DNA from: Chloroflexota bacterium | Lineage (GTDB): Bacteria > Chloroflexota > Anaerolineae > Anaerolineales > Villigracilaceae | Reading direction: 5' to 3' | Length of the DNA stretch: 6,079 nt | NCBI GenBank assembly: GCA_021796155.1 | Contig: JAJYOO010000163.1 | Coordinates: 1 to 6,079 of the forward strand | Part shown: piece by piece, positions 1 through 4,774 of the stretch | Position numbering within the stretch: the stretch's first letter is position 1 | How the letters are laid out: each line of letters begins with the position of its first letter | Translations under genes and position numbers: made by a program | Notes under the pieces: model-generated | Seen by the model: the letters and a program-made list of their open reading frames with translations, nothing else | What the model was told of the DNA's origin: nothing | Database searches by the model: none

Positions 1-2
1 AG

Positions 3-125
3 AGCGATGTTCTGCATAATCCAAGCCTTGGTTATGCCATGGCGGTAGGCATGATTATCATCATGGCTGTCTCAACCATTGGTTATATCTGGCTGCAGTC
101 CAGGTCGGAAAGGTGGCTGAAATGA
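3..125 (+). CDS. ABC transporter permease, C-terminal end (partial at left edge)
   Basis: The frame is open from base 3 to the TGA at 123-125 and gives 40 residues. They hold a hydrophobic segment (about GYAMAVGMIIIMAVSTIGYIW) followed by a short basic tail ending ERWLK. A last membrane helix with a charged cytoplasmic tail is how PotB/PotC-type inner-membrane permeases usually end. The stop overlaps the next gene's ATG as ATGA at 122-125, so the two permeases are probably translationally coupled and form a heterodimeric channel. The body of the gene, including the EAA loop that contacts the ATPase, lies outside the window. The family call therefore rests mainly on context: a permease and an ATPase follow immediately. 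Confidence 0.75.
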   Translation, partial: SDVLHNPSLGYAMAVGMIIIMAVSTIGYIWLQSRSERWLK

Positions 126-994
126 ACGAAAACCTTCCGTACTTTGCTGCATTAAAGGCATTTGCTTCACGAGCTCGAGATAGGGTGGGAGACTTGTGGA
201 GTTGGTTTTGGTATTTGCTGGGAGTTTTGTATTTTGTTCTACCGTTGTATGCAACTTTGGATTTTTCCCTGCACATGCAGCGCGACACGATCAGTCTGCT
301 TGCGTATCAAAAAGCGTTCGCTGACCCCGGATTTTTGAAGACCTTTGTATACTCGAATATTTTGGCAGTTATAACCATTCTTGTCGGTCTTTTGTTGGTT
401 GTTCCCACCTCTTATTGGATTCGTTTGCGACTGCCTGAGGCACGCAGGGTTGTGGAATATATAACAACTTTGGCTATCGTTATCCCTGCGATTGTTATGG
501 GTTTTGGATTAGTGGCCGTTTATGGCGCCCCAATTAAAATCCCCTTTACTTCTGTACAATTGACTGACTCGCTGCTCAATTCCCCGGTCGGTACCAACTT
601 TATCATCATCATGGGCTACACAGTTTTGGCCCTGCCTCTTATGTATCGTTCCATTGATACTGGAATGCGGACCATAGATGTTCGCACTTTAACCGAGGCC
701 GCCCAAAGCCTGGGTGCAAGTTGGACCACGATCATTGTCCGGATTATTTTGCCCAATTTGCGCGCTTCGATTCTAAGCGGCGCGTTATTGACTTTTGCAA
801 TTGTAGTTGGCGAGGTAACGATATCATCTATCATGAATGTCCCCGCCTTCAGTCCTTATTTGTGGCTCTTGGGACAACATAAGGCCTACGAACCTGCGGC
901 GCTTTCCTTTGCCAGCTTCCTGTTGATCTGGGCTTCCATGGGAATCATTCAGATTGTTACGGGTGGTCGCGCGCAAGCTGCTGGCGCGCACTAA
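122..994 (+). CDS. ABC transporter permease, PotC-like (spermidine/putrescine-type family)
   Basis: This 290-residue inner-membrane permease would form half of the transport channel of a binding-protein-dependent importer. About six hydrophobic segments are visible, near residues 30-50, 76-100, 113-135, 158-175, 217-238 and 262-281. The cytoplasmic EAA loop, which docks on the ATPase, is at about 191-211 (TEAAQSLGAS followed by ILPNLR). I chose the ATG at 122 because AGGTGG at 111-116 sits 5 bases upstream and the start overlaps the preceding stop as ATGA. A GTG at 113 in the same frame would add only three residues. The N-terminus carries a ~28-residue basic/amphipathic extension before the first helix. 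The substrate cannot be read from the permease; the family covers polyamines, 2-aminoethylphosphonate, iron and others. The ATPase gene starts 22 bases downstream. Confidence 0.9.
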   Translation: MNENLPYFAALKAFASRARDRVGDLWSWFWYLLGVLYFVLPLYATLDFSLHMQRDTISLLAYQKAFADPGFLKTFVYSNILAVITILVGLLLVVPTSYWIRLRLPEARRVVEYITTLAIVIPAIVMGFGLVAVYGAPIKIPFTSVQLTDSLLNSPVGTNFIIIMGYTVLALPLMYRSIDTGMRTIDVRTLTEAAQSLGASWTTIIVRIILPNLRASILSGALLTFAIVVGEVTISSIMNVPAFSPYLWLLGQHKAYEPAALSFASFLLIWASMGIIQIVTGGRAQAAGAH

Positions 995-1016
995 TTCATT
1001 CAGACGAGGAATTGAT

Positions 1017-2081
1017 ATGGCATATCTATCTCTTTCCAATATTTCAAAACAATTTGCTGATGCTGTTGTCGTCCAGGATTTCAACCTCGATATAGCAAAA
1101 GGTGAGTTCGTTTCTTTCCTCGGCCCTTCGGGATGTGGTAAGACTACAACCTTGAGAATGGTCGCTGGGTTTGAAACTCCGTCTACTGGAAACATCACTT
1201 TGGACGGCGCAAATATTACCGATAAAGCTCCGAACCAACGTAATGTCGGTATGATCTTTCAGGCATACGCGCTTTTTCCGAATATGACCGTTTCGCAAAA
1301 TATCGGCTTTGGCCTGCGGATTCGCAAAGAACCCGAATCTGCAGTTAAAGAACGTATAGCCGAAATGCTTTCTCTAATTCATCTTGAGAAACATGCCGAT
1401 AAATATCCCTATCAGCTTTCGGGTGGACAGCAGCAGCGCGTTGCTCTTGCGCGTGCGCTGGCTAATCGCCCTCAGGTGCTTTTACTGGATGAGCCTCTCT
1501 CAGCATTGGATGCGAAGATTCGCGTCTCTCTGCGCTCTGAGATTCGTGCTATTCAAAAGAAACTTGGCATCACTGCCATTTTCGTAACGCACGATCAGGA
1601 GGAAGCTCTTTCCATTTCCGACCGCATCGTCGTGATGTATGAAGGCAAGGTGGAGCAAGTCGGTACACCGTTCGAGATTTACAACTTTCCAAAGACCGCC
1701 TTTGTTGCCAACTTTGTGGGTACATTAAATACAGCCGAAGCTGAAATGGTTGATCCTGCAAAAGGCGTCATCAAAATGGATGGTGTTCAGTTTGAATCTG
1801 CGAATCAGGTGGAGGGCCAAAAGAAGGGCGATAAAGTCGCGATTGCCATTCGCCCCGAGCGATTTAGTTTTGCGTCGGAGCAGAAGAAAGCAAATATAGT
1901 TGACTGCAAAATCGAAAACATTACCTTTCTTGGTTCCGTGGTCCGCATTCAGATAACGATTGGTAATACAAAGTTCAACATGGATACGTTCAACAACCCA
2001 TTTCTTGAGCTTCCAAAAATTGGCGATAAATCCCAGGTCACTTGCTCACGTGAAGCTGTGTTGATTTTGGATCGTCAGTAA
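1017..2081 (+). CDS. ABC transporter ATP-binding protein, PotA-like with TOBE domain
   Basis: This 354-residue cytoplasmic ATPase powers the importer. All nucleotide-binding motifs are intact: Walker A GPSGCGKT at 36-43, Q-loop Gln82 (IFQAYALFP), signature LSGGQQQ at 134-140, Walker B LLLDEP at 155-160, D-loop SALD at 162-165 and switch His192 (THDQEEAL). The C-terminal ~110 residues (IRPERF at 278-283, then FLGSVVRIQI) match a TOBE_2-type regulatory domain typical of the PotA/MalK/FbpC clade. Length is normal for the family. The frame is open upstream to 954, but the ATG at 1017 is preferred: GAGGA at 1006-1010 lies 6 bases before it, and MAYLSLSNISKQF is the usual N-terminus of these proteins. 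It follows the permease by 22 bases and is surely in the same operon. The flavoprotein remnant downstream hints at a methylated-amine-type substrate, but this is inference. Confidence 0.93.
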   Translation: MAYLSLSNISKQFADAVVVQDFNLDIAKGEFVSFLGPSGCGKTTTLRMVAGFETPSTGNITLDGANITDKAPNQRNVGMIFQAYALFPNMTVSQNIGFGLRIRKEPESAVKERIAEMLSLIHLEKHADKYPYQLSGGQQQRVALARALANRPQVLLLDEPLSALDAKIRVSLRSEIRAIQKKLGITAIFVTHDQEEALSISDRIVVMYEGKVEQVGTPFEIYNFPKTAFVANFVGTLNTAEAEMVDPAKGVIKMDGVQFESANQVEGQKKGDKVAIAIRPERFSFASEQKKANIVDCKIENITFLGSVVRIQITIGNTKFNMDTFNNPFLELPKIGDKSQVTCSREAVLILDRQ

Positions 2082-2103
2082 ACGGAAACCACTGTCAATT
2101 AAT

Positions 2104-2151
2104 ATCCGCTTCTTTAACGGACCCTCAACCGGTTCCCGCAAGGAAGCGGAT
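2104..2151 (+). other. Stem-loop between the ATPase and flavoprotein genes
   Basis: ATCCGCTTC at 2104-2112 is perfectly complementary to GAAGCGGAT at 2143-2151. The stem extends inward through one T·G and two T-A pairs (2113-2115 with 2140-2142), giving about 12 pairs. The 24-base loop contains the self-complementary AACCGGTT at 2127-2134. No T-run follows, so it is not a classical intrinsic terminator. It may be a processing or attenuation structure that uncouples the transporter genes from the gene downstream. No promoter was recognised in the 115-base gap. Confidence 0.55.
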
Positions 2152-2196
2152 TCGTATCGAACGGCTTAATTCAAATTCGAAAGGCGGCTTGTTTTA

Positions 2197-2523
2197 ATGA
2201 AGGATCAGGTTCAAGTTGTCATCGTCGGTGGGGGAATTTACGGAGTCAATACTGCATATCATCTTGCTAAATTAGGCTGGACGGATGTCATTCTTTTGGA
2301 AAAGGGCGAAATCGCCAGCGGCGAATCTTCTCACGCGGCTGGGCTGGTGACACAGTTTTCCACTTCAAAGACCATGATGCAGTTCCGCAAGTACAGCATT
2401 GAACTATACAGCGAATTGGAGTTGTTCAATCATGTCGGGAGTTTGCGCGTGGTAGCCAACGAGAATCAATTCAAGGAATTGCAGTGTAGTGTCAGCCGCG
2501 CCAAGGCCATTGGCATGATTTAA
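2197..2523 (+). pseudogene. Truncated FAD-dependent oxidoreductase (dimethylglycine/sarcosine dehydrogenase-like), N-terminal fragment
   Basis: This 108-residue frame encodes only the start of a DAO-family flavoprotein. The Rossmann motif VIVGGGIYG has Gly11, Gly13 and Gly16, and Glu35 ends the second strand (VILLEK), where FAD ribose is bound. SGESSHAAGLVTQF at 41-54 follows, with His46 at the position that carries covalent FAD in dimethylglycine and sarcosine dehydrogenases. The fragment ends GSLRVV...SVSRAKAIGMI, the region where full-length relatives (hundreds of residues longer) continue into the substrate domain. The next bases hold no plausible continuation in any frame, so this looks like a deletion or rearrangement rather than a single frameshift. 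The start is the ATG at 2197; AAGGCGG at 2181-2187 is a passable but distant ribosome site. The intact gene probably oxidised an N-methyl amine imported by the adjacent transporter. An assembly join is the main alternative explanation for the break. Confidence 0.8.
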
Positions 2524-2566
2524 ATGGCATAACGATGTCCATTTGATTGGTCGCCTCTACTTATCC

Positions 2567-2710
2567 TTAAGCTACAAGATCCTTCAACCGTGGGTGCACA
2601 GCATACACTCCGCTGTAATTCTCTGGAATGAGCGCCGCGATATGGCACATGATCTCGTCCGTAAGTTGTTTGAGGGCAGCGTTGCGGTCTTTGATTAGGA
2701 GCGGCGGCTG
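2567..2710 (-). pseudogene. Remnant resembling the C-terminus of a PlsC-type acyltransferase
   Basis: Read on the minus strand from 2710 to the stop at 2569-2567, the frame gives 47 residues: QPPLLIKDRN, then LTDEIMCHIAALIPENYSGVYA, ending HPRLKDLVA. The pattern of a helix with T/DEIM, then IAALLP, then YRGVYA is what I recall from the tail of 1-acyl-sn-glycerol-3-phosphate acyltransferases, especially in Chloroflexota. The catalytic HX4D block, which lies far upstream in such enzymes, is absent. The frame stays open to 2779 (a 70-codon frame), but those extra residues do not look like the family. It is therefore a 3' gene fragment whose stop is kept and whose 5' part is gone. It is not expected to encode a working enzyme. 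The identification is from memory of the family and rests on a short stretch. Confidence 0.5.
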
Positions 2711-2712
2711 TC

Positions 2713-2731
2713 CAGCAGGCGAAGCCCGCTG
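2713..2731. repeat. Small imperfect hairpin at the edge of the acyltransferase remnant
   Basis: CAGCAGGC at 2713-2720 and GCCCGCTG at 2724-2731 pair over 7 of 8 positions (A2717 faces C2727) around a 3-base GAA loop. It begins 2 bases beyond the point where acyltransferase-like sequence stops, so it may mark the rearrangement joint or be a REP-like element. No second copy is visible in this window. Confidence 0.4.
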
Positions 2732-2810
2732 AGTATCCCAGGAGTTTACAAAGTTTTTACACGCCCGCCACATGCACATTACCTGCTTAATTTAGAATCA
2801 CACTCATAAC

Positions 2811-2828
2811 TCGAACAAGGAGGTTCGA
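2811..2828 (+). promoter_or_regulatory. Ribosome binding site enclosed in a short hairpin
   Basis: A near-ideal Shine-Dalgarno, AAGGAGGT at 2817-2824, lies 6 bases before the ATG at 2831. It is flanked by a perfect 6-base inverted repeat, TCGAAC at 2811-2816 and GTTCGA at 2823-2828. In the mRNA, AAGGAG would form the exposed hexanucleotide loop of a 6-bp stem. This could hold the site open or tune initiation. A TAGAAT at 2793-2798 could be a -10 element, but no convincing -35 lies at the right distance. Confidence 0.6.
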
Positions 2829-2830
2829 AT

Positions 2831-3400
2831 ATGTCAAAGAGTATCATGTGGTTCAAGAAGATTGTCGTGGTGGCTGTCGTGGCTGGTTTGGGTCTGTCGG
2901 CTCTGCCGCTTGCGAGCGCCTTTGCCCTGGGTTTGAACGATGCGGCTGCGCCTCCGGCGCCAGGCCAGATCTCCAATGCGAGACTGGGGCAGATTTGGGC
3001 GAGAGAACAGGTTGTGAATCAGCGCCTGGGCGCGATGTTTGTCAGGTCAGATCCGATGCTTGCCACGGCCCAAAAGCTGATCGACCGGGCCAAAGCCAAT
3101 GGCAAGGACGTCTCTGCCGTACAGTCTGCACTGGATGCGTTGGCGGCGGCAATCCAGCAAGCCAAGCCTGTTTATGATGCCGGCCAAAGCGTGATCAGCT
3201 CGCATCAGGGATTCGACAGCGTTGGCAACGTCACCGATGTGACCCAGGCCAAAGCGACCGTCAGGAGCGTCAGGGATATGTTCAAGCAGATCAGCCAGAT
3301 TGTTCAAGGTCCGCGTAAGGCTCTGCGTGAAGCGGTCAAGGCTTTTCGCGATGCCAATAGGCCCGCAGGAACGTCCGCTCCTGCTCAAAGCGGCGGATAG
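2831..3400 (+). CDS. Small secreted protein of unknown function
   Basis: This 189-residue protein has a clear export signal: basic MSKSIMWFKK, then a hydrophobic core VVVAVVAGLGLSALPLA, with likely cleavage after a small-residue motif near 28-32 (ASAFA). The mature part is rich in Ala, Gln, Lys and Val and looks entirely alpha-helical. It contains a heptad-like stretch (ATAQKLIDRAKANGKDVSAVQSALDALAAAIQQAKPVYD) and a conserved-looking SSHQGFDSVGNVTDVTQAKATVRSVRDMFKQI block. The tail is low-complexity (NRPAGTSAPAQSGG). There is no cysteine, so it is not a lipoprotein, and no enzymatic motif was recognised. Similar exported helical proteins are, as far as I recall, common and unannotated in Anaerolineae. 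The start is fixed by a strong ribosome site 6 bases upstream. It appears to be its own transcription unit, followed by a strong hairpin. Its function is unknown. Confidence 0.85.
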   Translation: MSKSIMWFKKIVVVAVVAGLGLSALPLASAFALGLNDAAAPPAPGQISNARLGQIWAREQVVNQRLGAMFVRSDPMLATAQKLIDRAKANGKDVSAVQSALDALAAAIQQAKPVYDAGQSVISSHQGFDSVGNVTDVTQAKATVRSVRDMFKQISQIVQGPRKALREAVKAFRDANRPAGTSAPAQSGG

Positions 3401-3416
3401 TAGTCCCTCTCGTTTG

Positions 3417-3454
3417 CAACCAGAGACATGGACGAAAGTCTGTGTCTCTGGTTG
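3417..3454 (+). terminator. Strong 17-bp hairpin with GAAA tetraloop, probable 3' end of the secreted-protein mRNA
   Basis: CAACCAGAGACA at 3417-3428 pairs perfectly with 3443-3454. The helix continues through T·G and G·T wobbles (3429/3442, 3430/3441) and GAC/GTC (3431-3433/3438-3440) to a GAAA loop at 3434-3437, making 17 uninterrupted pairs. It begins 16 bases after the stop of the secreted-protein gene and lies upstream of the ridA promoter, as a terminator would. No T-run follows on either strand, so it may instead be an RNA-stabilising or processing structure. Confidence 0.6.
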
Positions 3455-3495
3455 GGCAATGATGTAAGGCGAAGCACTATTTTGTCCACTTGCCA

Positions 3496-3524
3496 TTGCC
3501 TGTCCGGTCTCTCGGTTGTATACT
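3496..3524 (+). promoter_or_regulatory. Predicted sigma-70-type promoter of ridA
   Basis: TTGCCT at 3496-3501 (4 of 6 matches to TTGACA) and TATACT at 3519-3524 (5 of 6 to TATAAT) are separated by exactly 17 bases. Transcription would start near 3531, giving a ~50-base leader before the ridA ATG. The site lies just after the strong hairpin, consistent with a new transcription unit. It may also serve the two-component genes downstream, for which no separate promoter was seen. Confidence 0.6.
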
Positions 3525-3581
3525 CTTGAAATTCAGAAATGAAGAGCGAAACTGGAAATTTCTTGAATCAAAGGAGTCGCA

Positions 3582-3992
3582 ATGTTCACCACTGAAGGTA
3601 AAAAAATTATCTACACCGACAAAGCCCCCAAAGCGATTGGGCCATATTCTCAGGCCATTCGCTCCGAGGCGCTGGTATACACTGCCGGACAGGTTGGGAT
3701 CGACCCGGCTAGGGGCGAGTTGGTCGAAGGCGGCATCGAAGCGCAGACGCGCCAAGTGTTGACCAATCTCAAGAACGTGCTTGAAGCATCGGATTCGGGG
3801 CTGAACTTTGTCGTCAAGACAACGGTCTTTTTGAAGGACATGAATGACTTCGTAAAAATGAATGCCATCTACGCCGAGTTCTTTTCCGAGAATCCGCCCG
3901 CCCGCAGTACCATTGCCGTCGCGGGTCTGCCCAAAGGCGCTCTGGTTGAGATCGAAGCTGTGGCGATACTGCAAGACCCGCGTGGCGACTGA
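3582..3992 (+). CDS. ridA: RidA family reactive enamine/imine deaminase
   Basis: This 136-residue cytosolic protein belongs to the RidA/YjgF/UK114 family. RidA hydrolyses reactive 2-aminoacrylate and related enamines or imines released by PLP enzymes and amine oxidases, protecting other PLP enzymes. It normally acts as a trimer with sites between subunits. Family hallmarks are present: IGPYSQA (Tyr22), TAGQVGIDP at 34-42, VKTTVFLKDMNDF at 78-90, Asn94, and the C-terminal PPARSTIAV...VEIEAVA with the substrate-binding Arg108 and acidic Glu123 (E. coli Arg105 and Glu120). Thr110 replaces E. coli Cys107. Arg108 argues for the active RidA subfamily rather than Rid4-7 types. The start is supported by AAGGAG at 3571-3576, 5 bases upstream of ATG. 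The protein is slightly longer than the usual ~128 residues because of a short N-terminal extension. Its stop codon lies in the first unit of a heptamer array. Confidence 0.96.
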   Translation: MFTTEGKKIIYTDKAPKAIGPYSQAIRSEALVYTAGQVGIDPARGELVEGGIEAQTRQVLTNLKNVLEASDSGLNFVVKTTVFLKDMNDFVKMNAIYAEFFSENPPARSTIAVAGLPKGALVEIEAVAILQDPRGD

Positions 3993-4043
3993 CCACCGAT
4001 CACTGAAAACTGATCACTGATCACTGATCACTGATTACTGAAA
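3988..4043. repeat. Heptamer tandem array (ACTGATC-type) between ridA and the response regulator
   Basis: Eight 7-base units run in phase: ACTGACC (3988), ACCGATC (3995), ACTGAAA (4002), ACTGATC (4009, 4016, 4023), ACTGATT (4030) and ACTGAAA (4037). The first unit contains the ridA stop codon and the last ends on the A of the next gene's ATG, so the whole 50-base gap is repeat. GATC recurs at 3998, 4012, 4019 and 4026, and TGATCA is self-complementary. The outer units are degenerate and the central three are identical, as in an array that expands from the middle. No Shine-Dalgarno lies inside. Confidence 0.85.
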
Positions 4044-4723
4044 TGCCTTCCGAACTGATCCTGCTTGTGGACGATGAGCCGCCCATCATTCAATTGGCGC
4101 GTATGTATTTGGAGCGCGAAGGTTTCCGCGTGCAGGAAGCCAACGATGGCGAGTCTGCGATTGAGGCTGTTGCACAGTCGAAGCCTGCATTGGTGGTGTT
4201 GGATGTGATGCTTCCCAAACTGGATGGCTTTGAAGTCTGCCGTCGTTTGCGTTCGGCTGATAATTCGGTTGCGATCATCATGCTGACCGCCCGTGATGAA
4301 GATATTGATAAGATCATCGGTCTCGAGCTGGGCGCGGATGATTATCTGACCAAGCCTTTTAATCCGCGCGAACTGGTGGCGCGCGTCAAAGCGATCCTGC
4401 GCCGCAGCGACGGAAAGATGCTCGCGGCGGACAAACCCATCCATCTCGGTGAACTGACGATCGACGCGGCCAGCCGTGAAGTGCGCCTCTCTTCCCGGAG
4501 CCTTGACCTGCGTGCCCAGGAATTTGATTTGCTCCTCACCCTGGCCGAACACCGCGGACATGTTCTCAGCCGCGAACAGTTGCTGCAAAAGGCCTGGGGT
4601 TTTGATTTTTACGGACAGACTCGCACAGTGGATGTTCATATCGCGCATCTTCGCAGGAAGCTCGAAGGCGGAACGGTGAAGATCGAAACGGTGACGGGCG
4701 TGGGATACAAATTAACGGTGTGA
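4043..4723 (+). CDS. Two-component response regulator, OmpR/PhoB family
   Basis: This 226-residue transcription factor has an N-terminal receiver and a C-terminal winged helix. In the receiver the acidic pocket is Asp10-Asp11 (LLVDDEPP), the phospho-acceptor is Asp54 (VVLDVMLPKLDG), the switch Thr is Thr82 (IIMLTARDED) and the Lys is Lys104 (DYLTKPFNPREL). After a short linker, the DNA-binding domain covers about 134-226, with the recognition-helix region GQTRTVDVHIAHLRRKLE at 191-208 and wing VTGVGYKLTV at the end. Length and layout are standard for PhoB/OmpR-type regulators. Its partner is almost certainly the kinase gene 51 bases downstream. The start at 4043 gives the canonical N-terminus but has no Shine-Dalgarno, only the heptamer array, so initiation may be weak or leader-dependent. 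Co-transcription with ridA is likely. The target genes and signal cannot be told from sequence. Confidence 0.95.
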   Translation: MPSELILLVDDEPPIIQLARMYLEREGFRVQEANDGESAIEAVAQSKPALVVLDVMLPKLDGFEVCRRLRSADNSVAIIMLTARDEDIDKIIGLELGADDYLTKPFNPRELVARVKAILRRSDGKMLAADKPIHLGELTIDAASREVRLSSRSLDLRAQEFDLLLTLAEHRGHVLSREQLLQKAWGFDFYGQTRTVDVHIAHLRRKLEGGTVKIETVTGVGYKLTV

Positions 4724-4763
4724 TTTTATGAATCACGTATTACGTAATACGTGATTCATAAAA
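4724..4763. repeat. Perfect 40-bp palindrome between regulator and kinase genes
   Basis: Bases 4724-4743 are the exact reverse complement of 4744-4763, with no spacer; the centre is TAC/GTA. The palindrome starts at the first base after the regulator's stop codon and ends 11 bases before the kinase ATG. Inside, ACGT occurs at 4735, 4742 and 4749, a strict 7-base period, within units ATCACGT, ATTACGT and AATACGT. As RNA it could form a stem of about 18 pairs with a minimal loop. It is AT-rich, with T4 at its left and A-rich sequence at its right, so it does not read as a normal terminator for + strand transcription. It could be an operator, a mobile REP/MITE-like unit or an mRNA processing site. 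Confidence 0.9.
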
Positions 4764-4774
4764 AAGAGAAATCC

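Larger units (their letters stand above)
2524..2830. other. Gene-poor junction of 307 bases
   Basis: This stretch holds no intact gene. It contains 43 bases of unrecognised sequence (2524-2566), the minus-strand acyltransferase-like remnant (2567-2710), the small hairpin (2713-2731), an AT-rich segment with TTTACA-like hexamers (2745-2750 and 2756-2761) and the leader of the secreted-protein gene. Two unrelated truncated genes meeting here suggest past deletion or insertion. No IS ends, direct repeats or integrase site were recognised. Confidence 0.6.

Noticed and set aside
969..991. GCGCGC inverted repeat at the permease 3' end
   Set aside because: It is a short GC-rich coincidence within coding sequence, with no T-run and with the ATPase start immediately downstream in the same operon.
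954..1016. N-terminal extension of the ATPase frame back to 954
   Set aside because: It would overlap the permease end, lacks a good ribosome site and adds 21 residues not typical of the family; the ATG at 1017 has GAGGA at proper distance.
2521..2566. Simple frameshift restoring the flavoprotein gene
   Set aside because: The other forward frames after 2520 give only short peptides (for example one ending at the TGA near 2544) without the family's expected continuation, so a single indel does not rescue it.
3477..3974. Minus-strand frame of 165 codons over ridA
   Set aside because: It is fully antisense to ridA, which has a promoter, ribosome site and family motifs; the antisense product shows no recognisable features.
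3988..4043. Heptamer array as a CRISPR array or plasmid-type iteron origin
   Set aside because: Units are 7 bases with no spacers, so it is not CRISPR. No initiator gene, AT-rich melting region or DnaA box accompanies it, so an origin is not supported.
4028..4648. Minus-strand frame of 206 codons over the response regulator
   Set aside because: It is antisense to a canonical OmpR-family gene and its stop lies in the heptamer array; no ribosome site or domain is visible.
4724..4763. Palindrome as an intrinsic terminator
   Set aside because: It is AT-rich and is followed on the + strand by an A-run, not a T-run; the regulator and kinase are expected to be co-transcribed through it.
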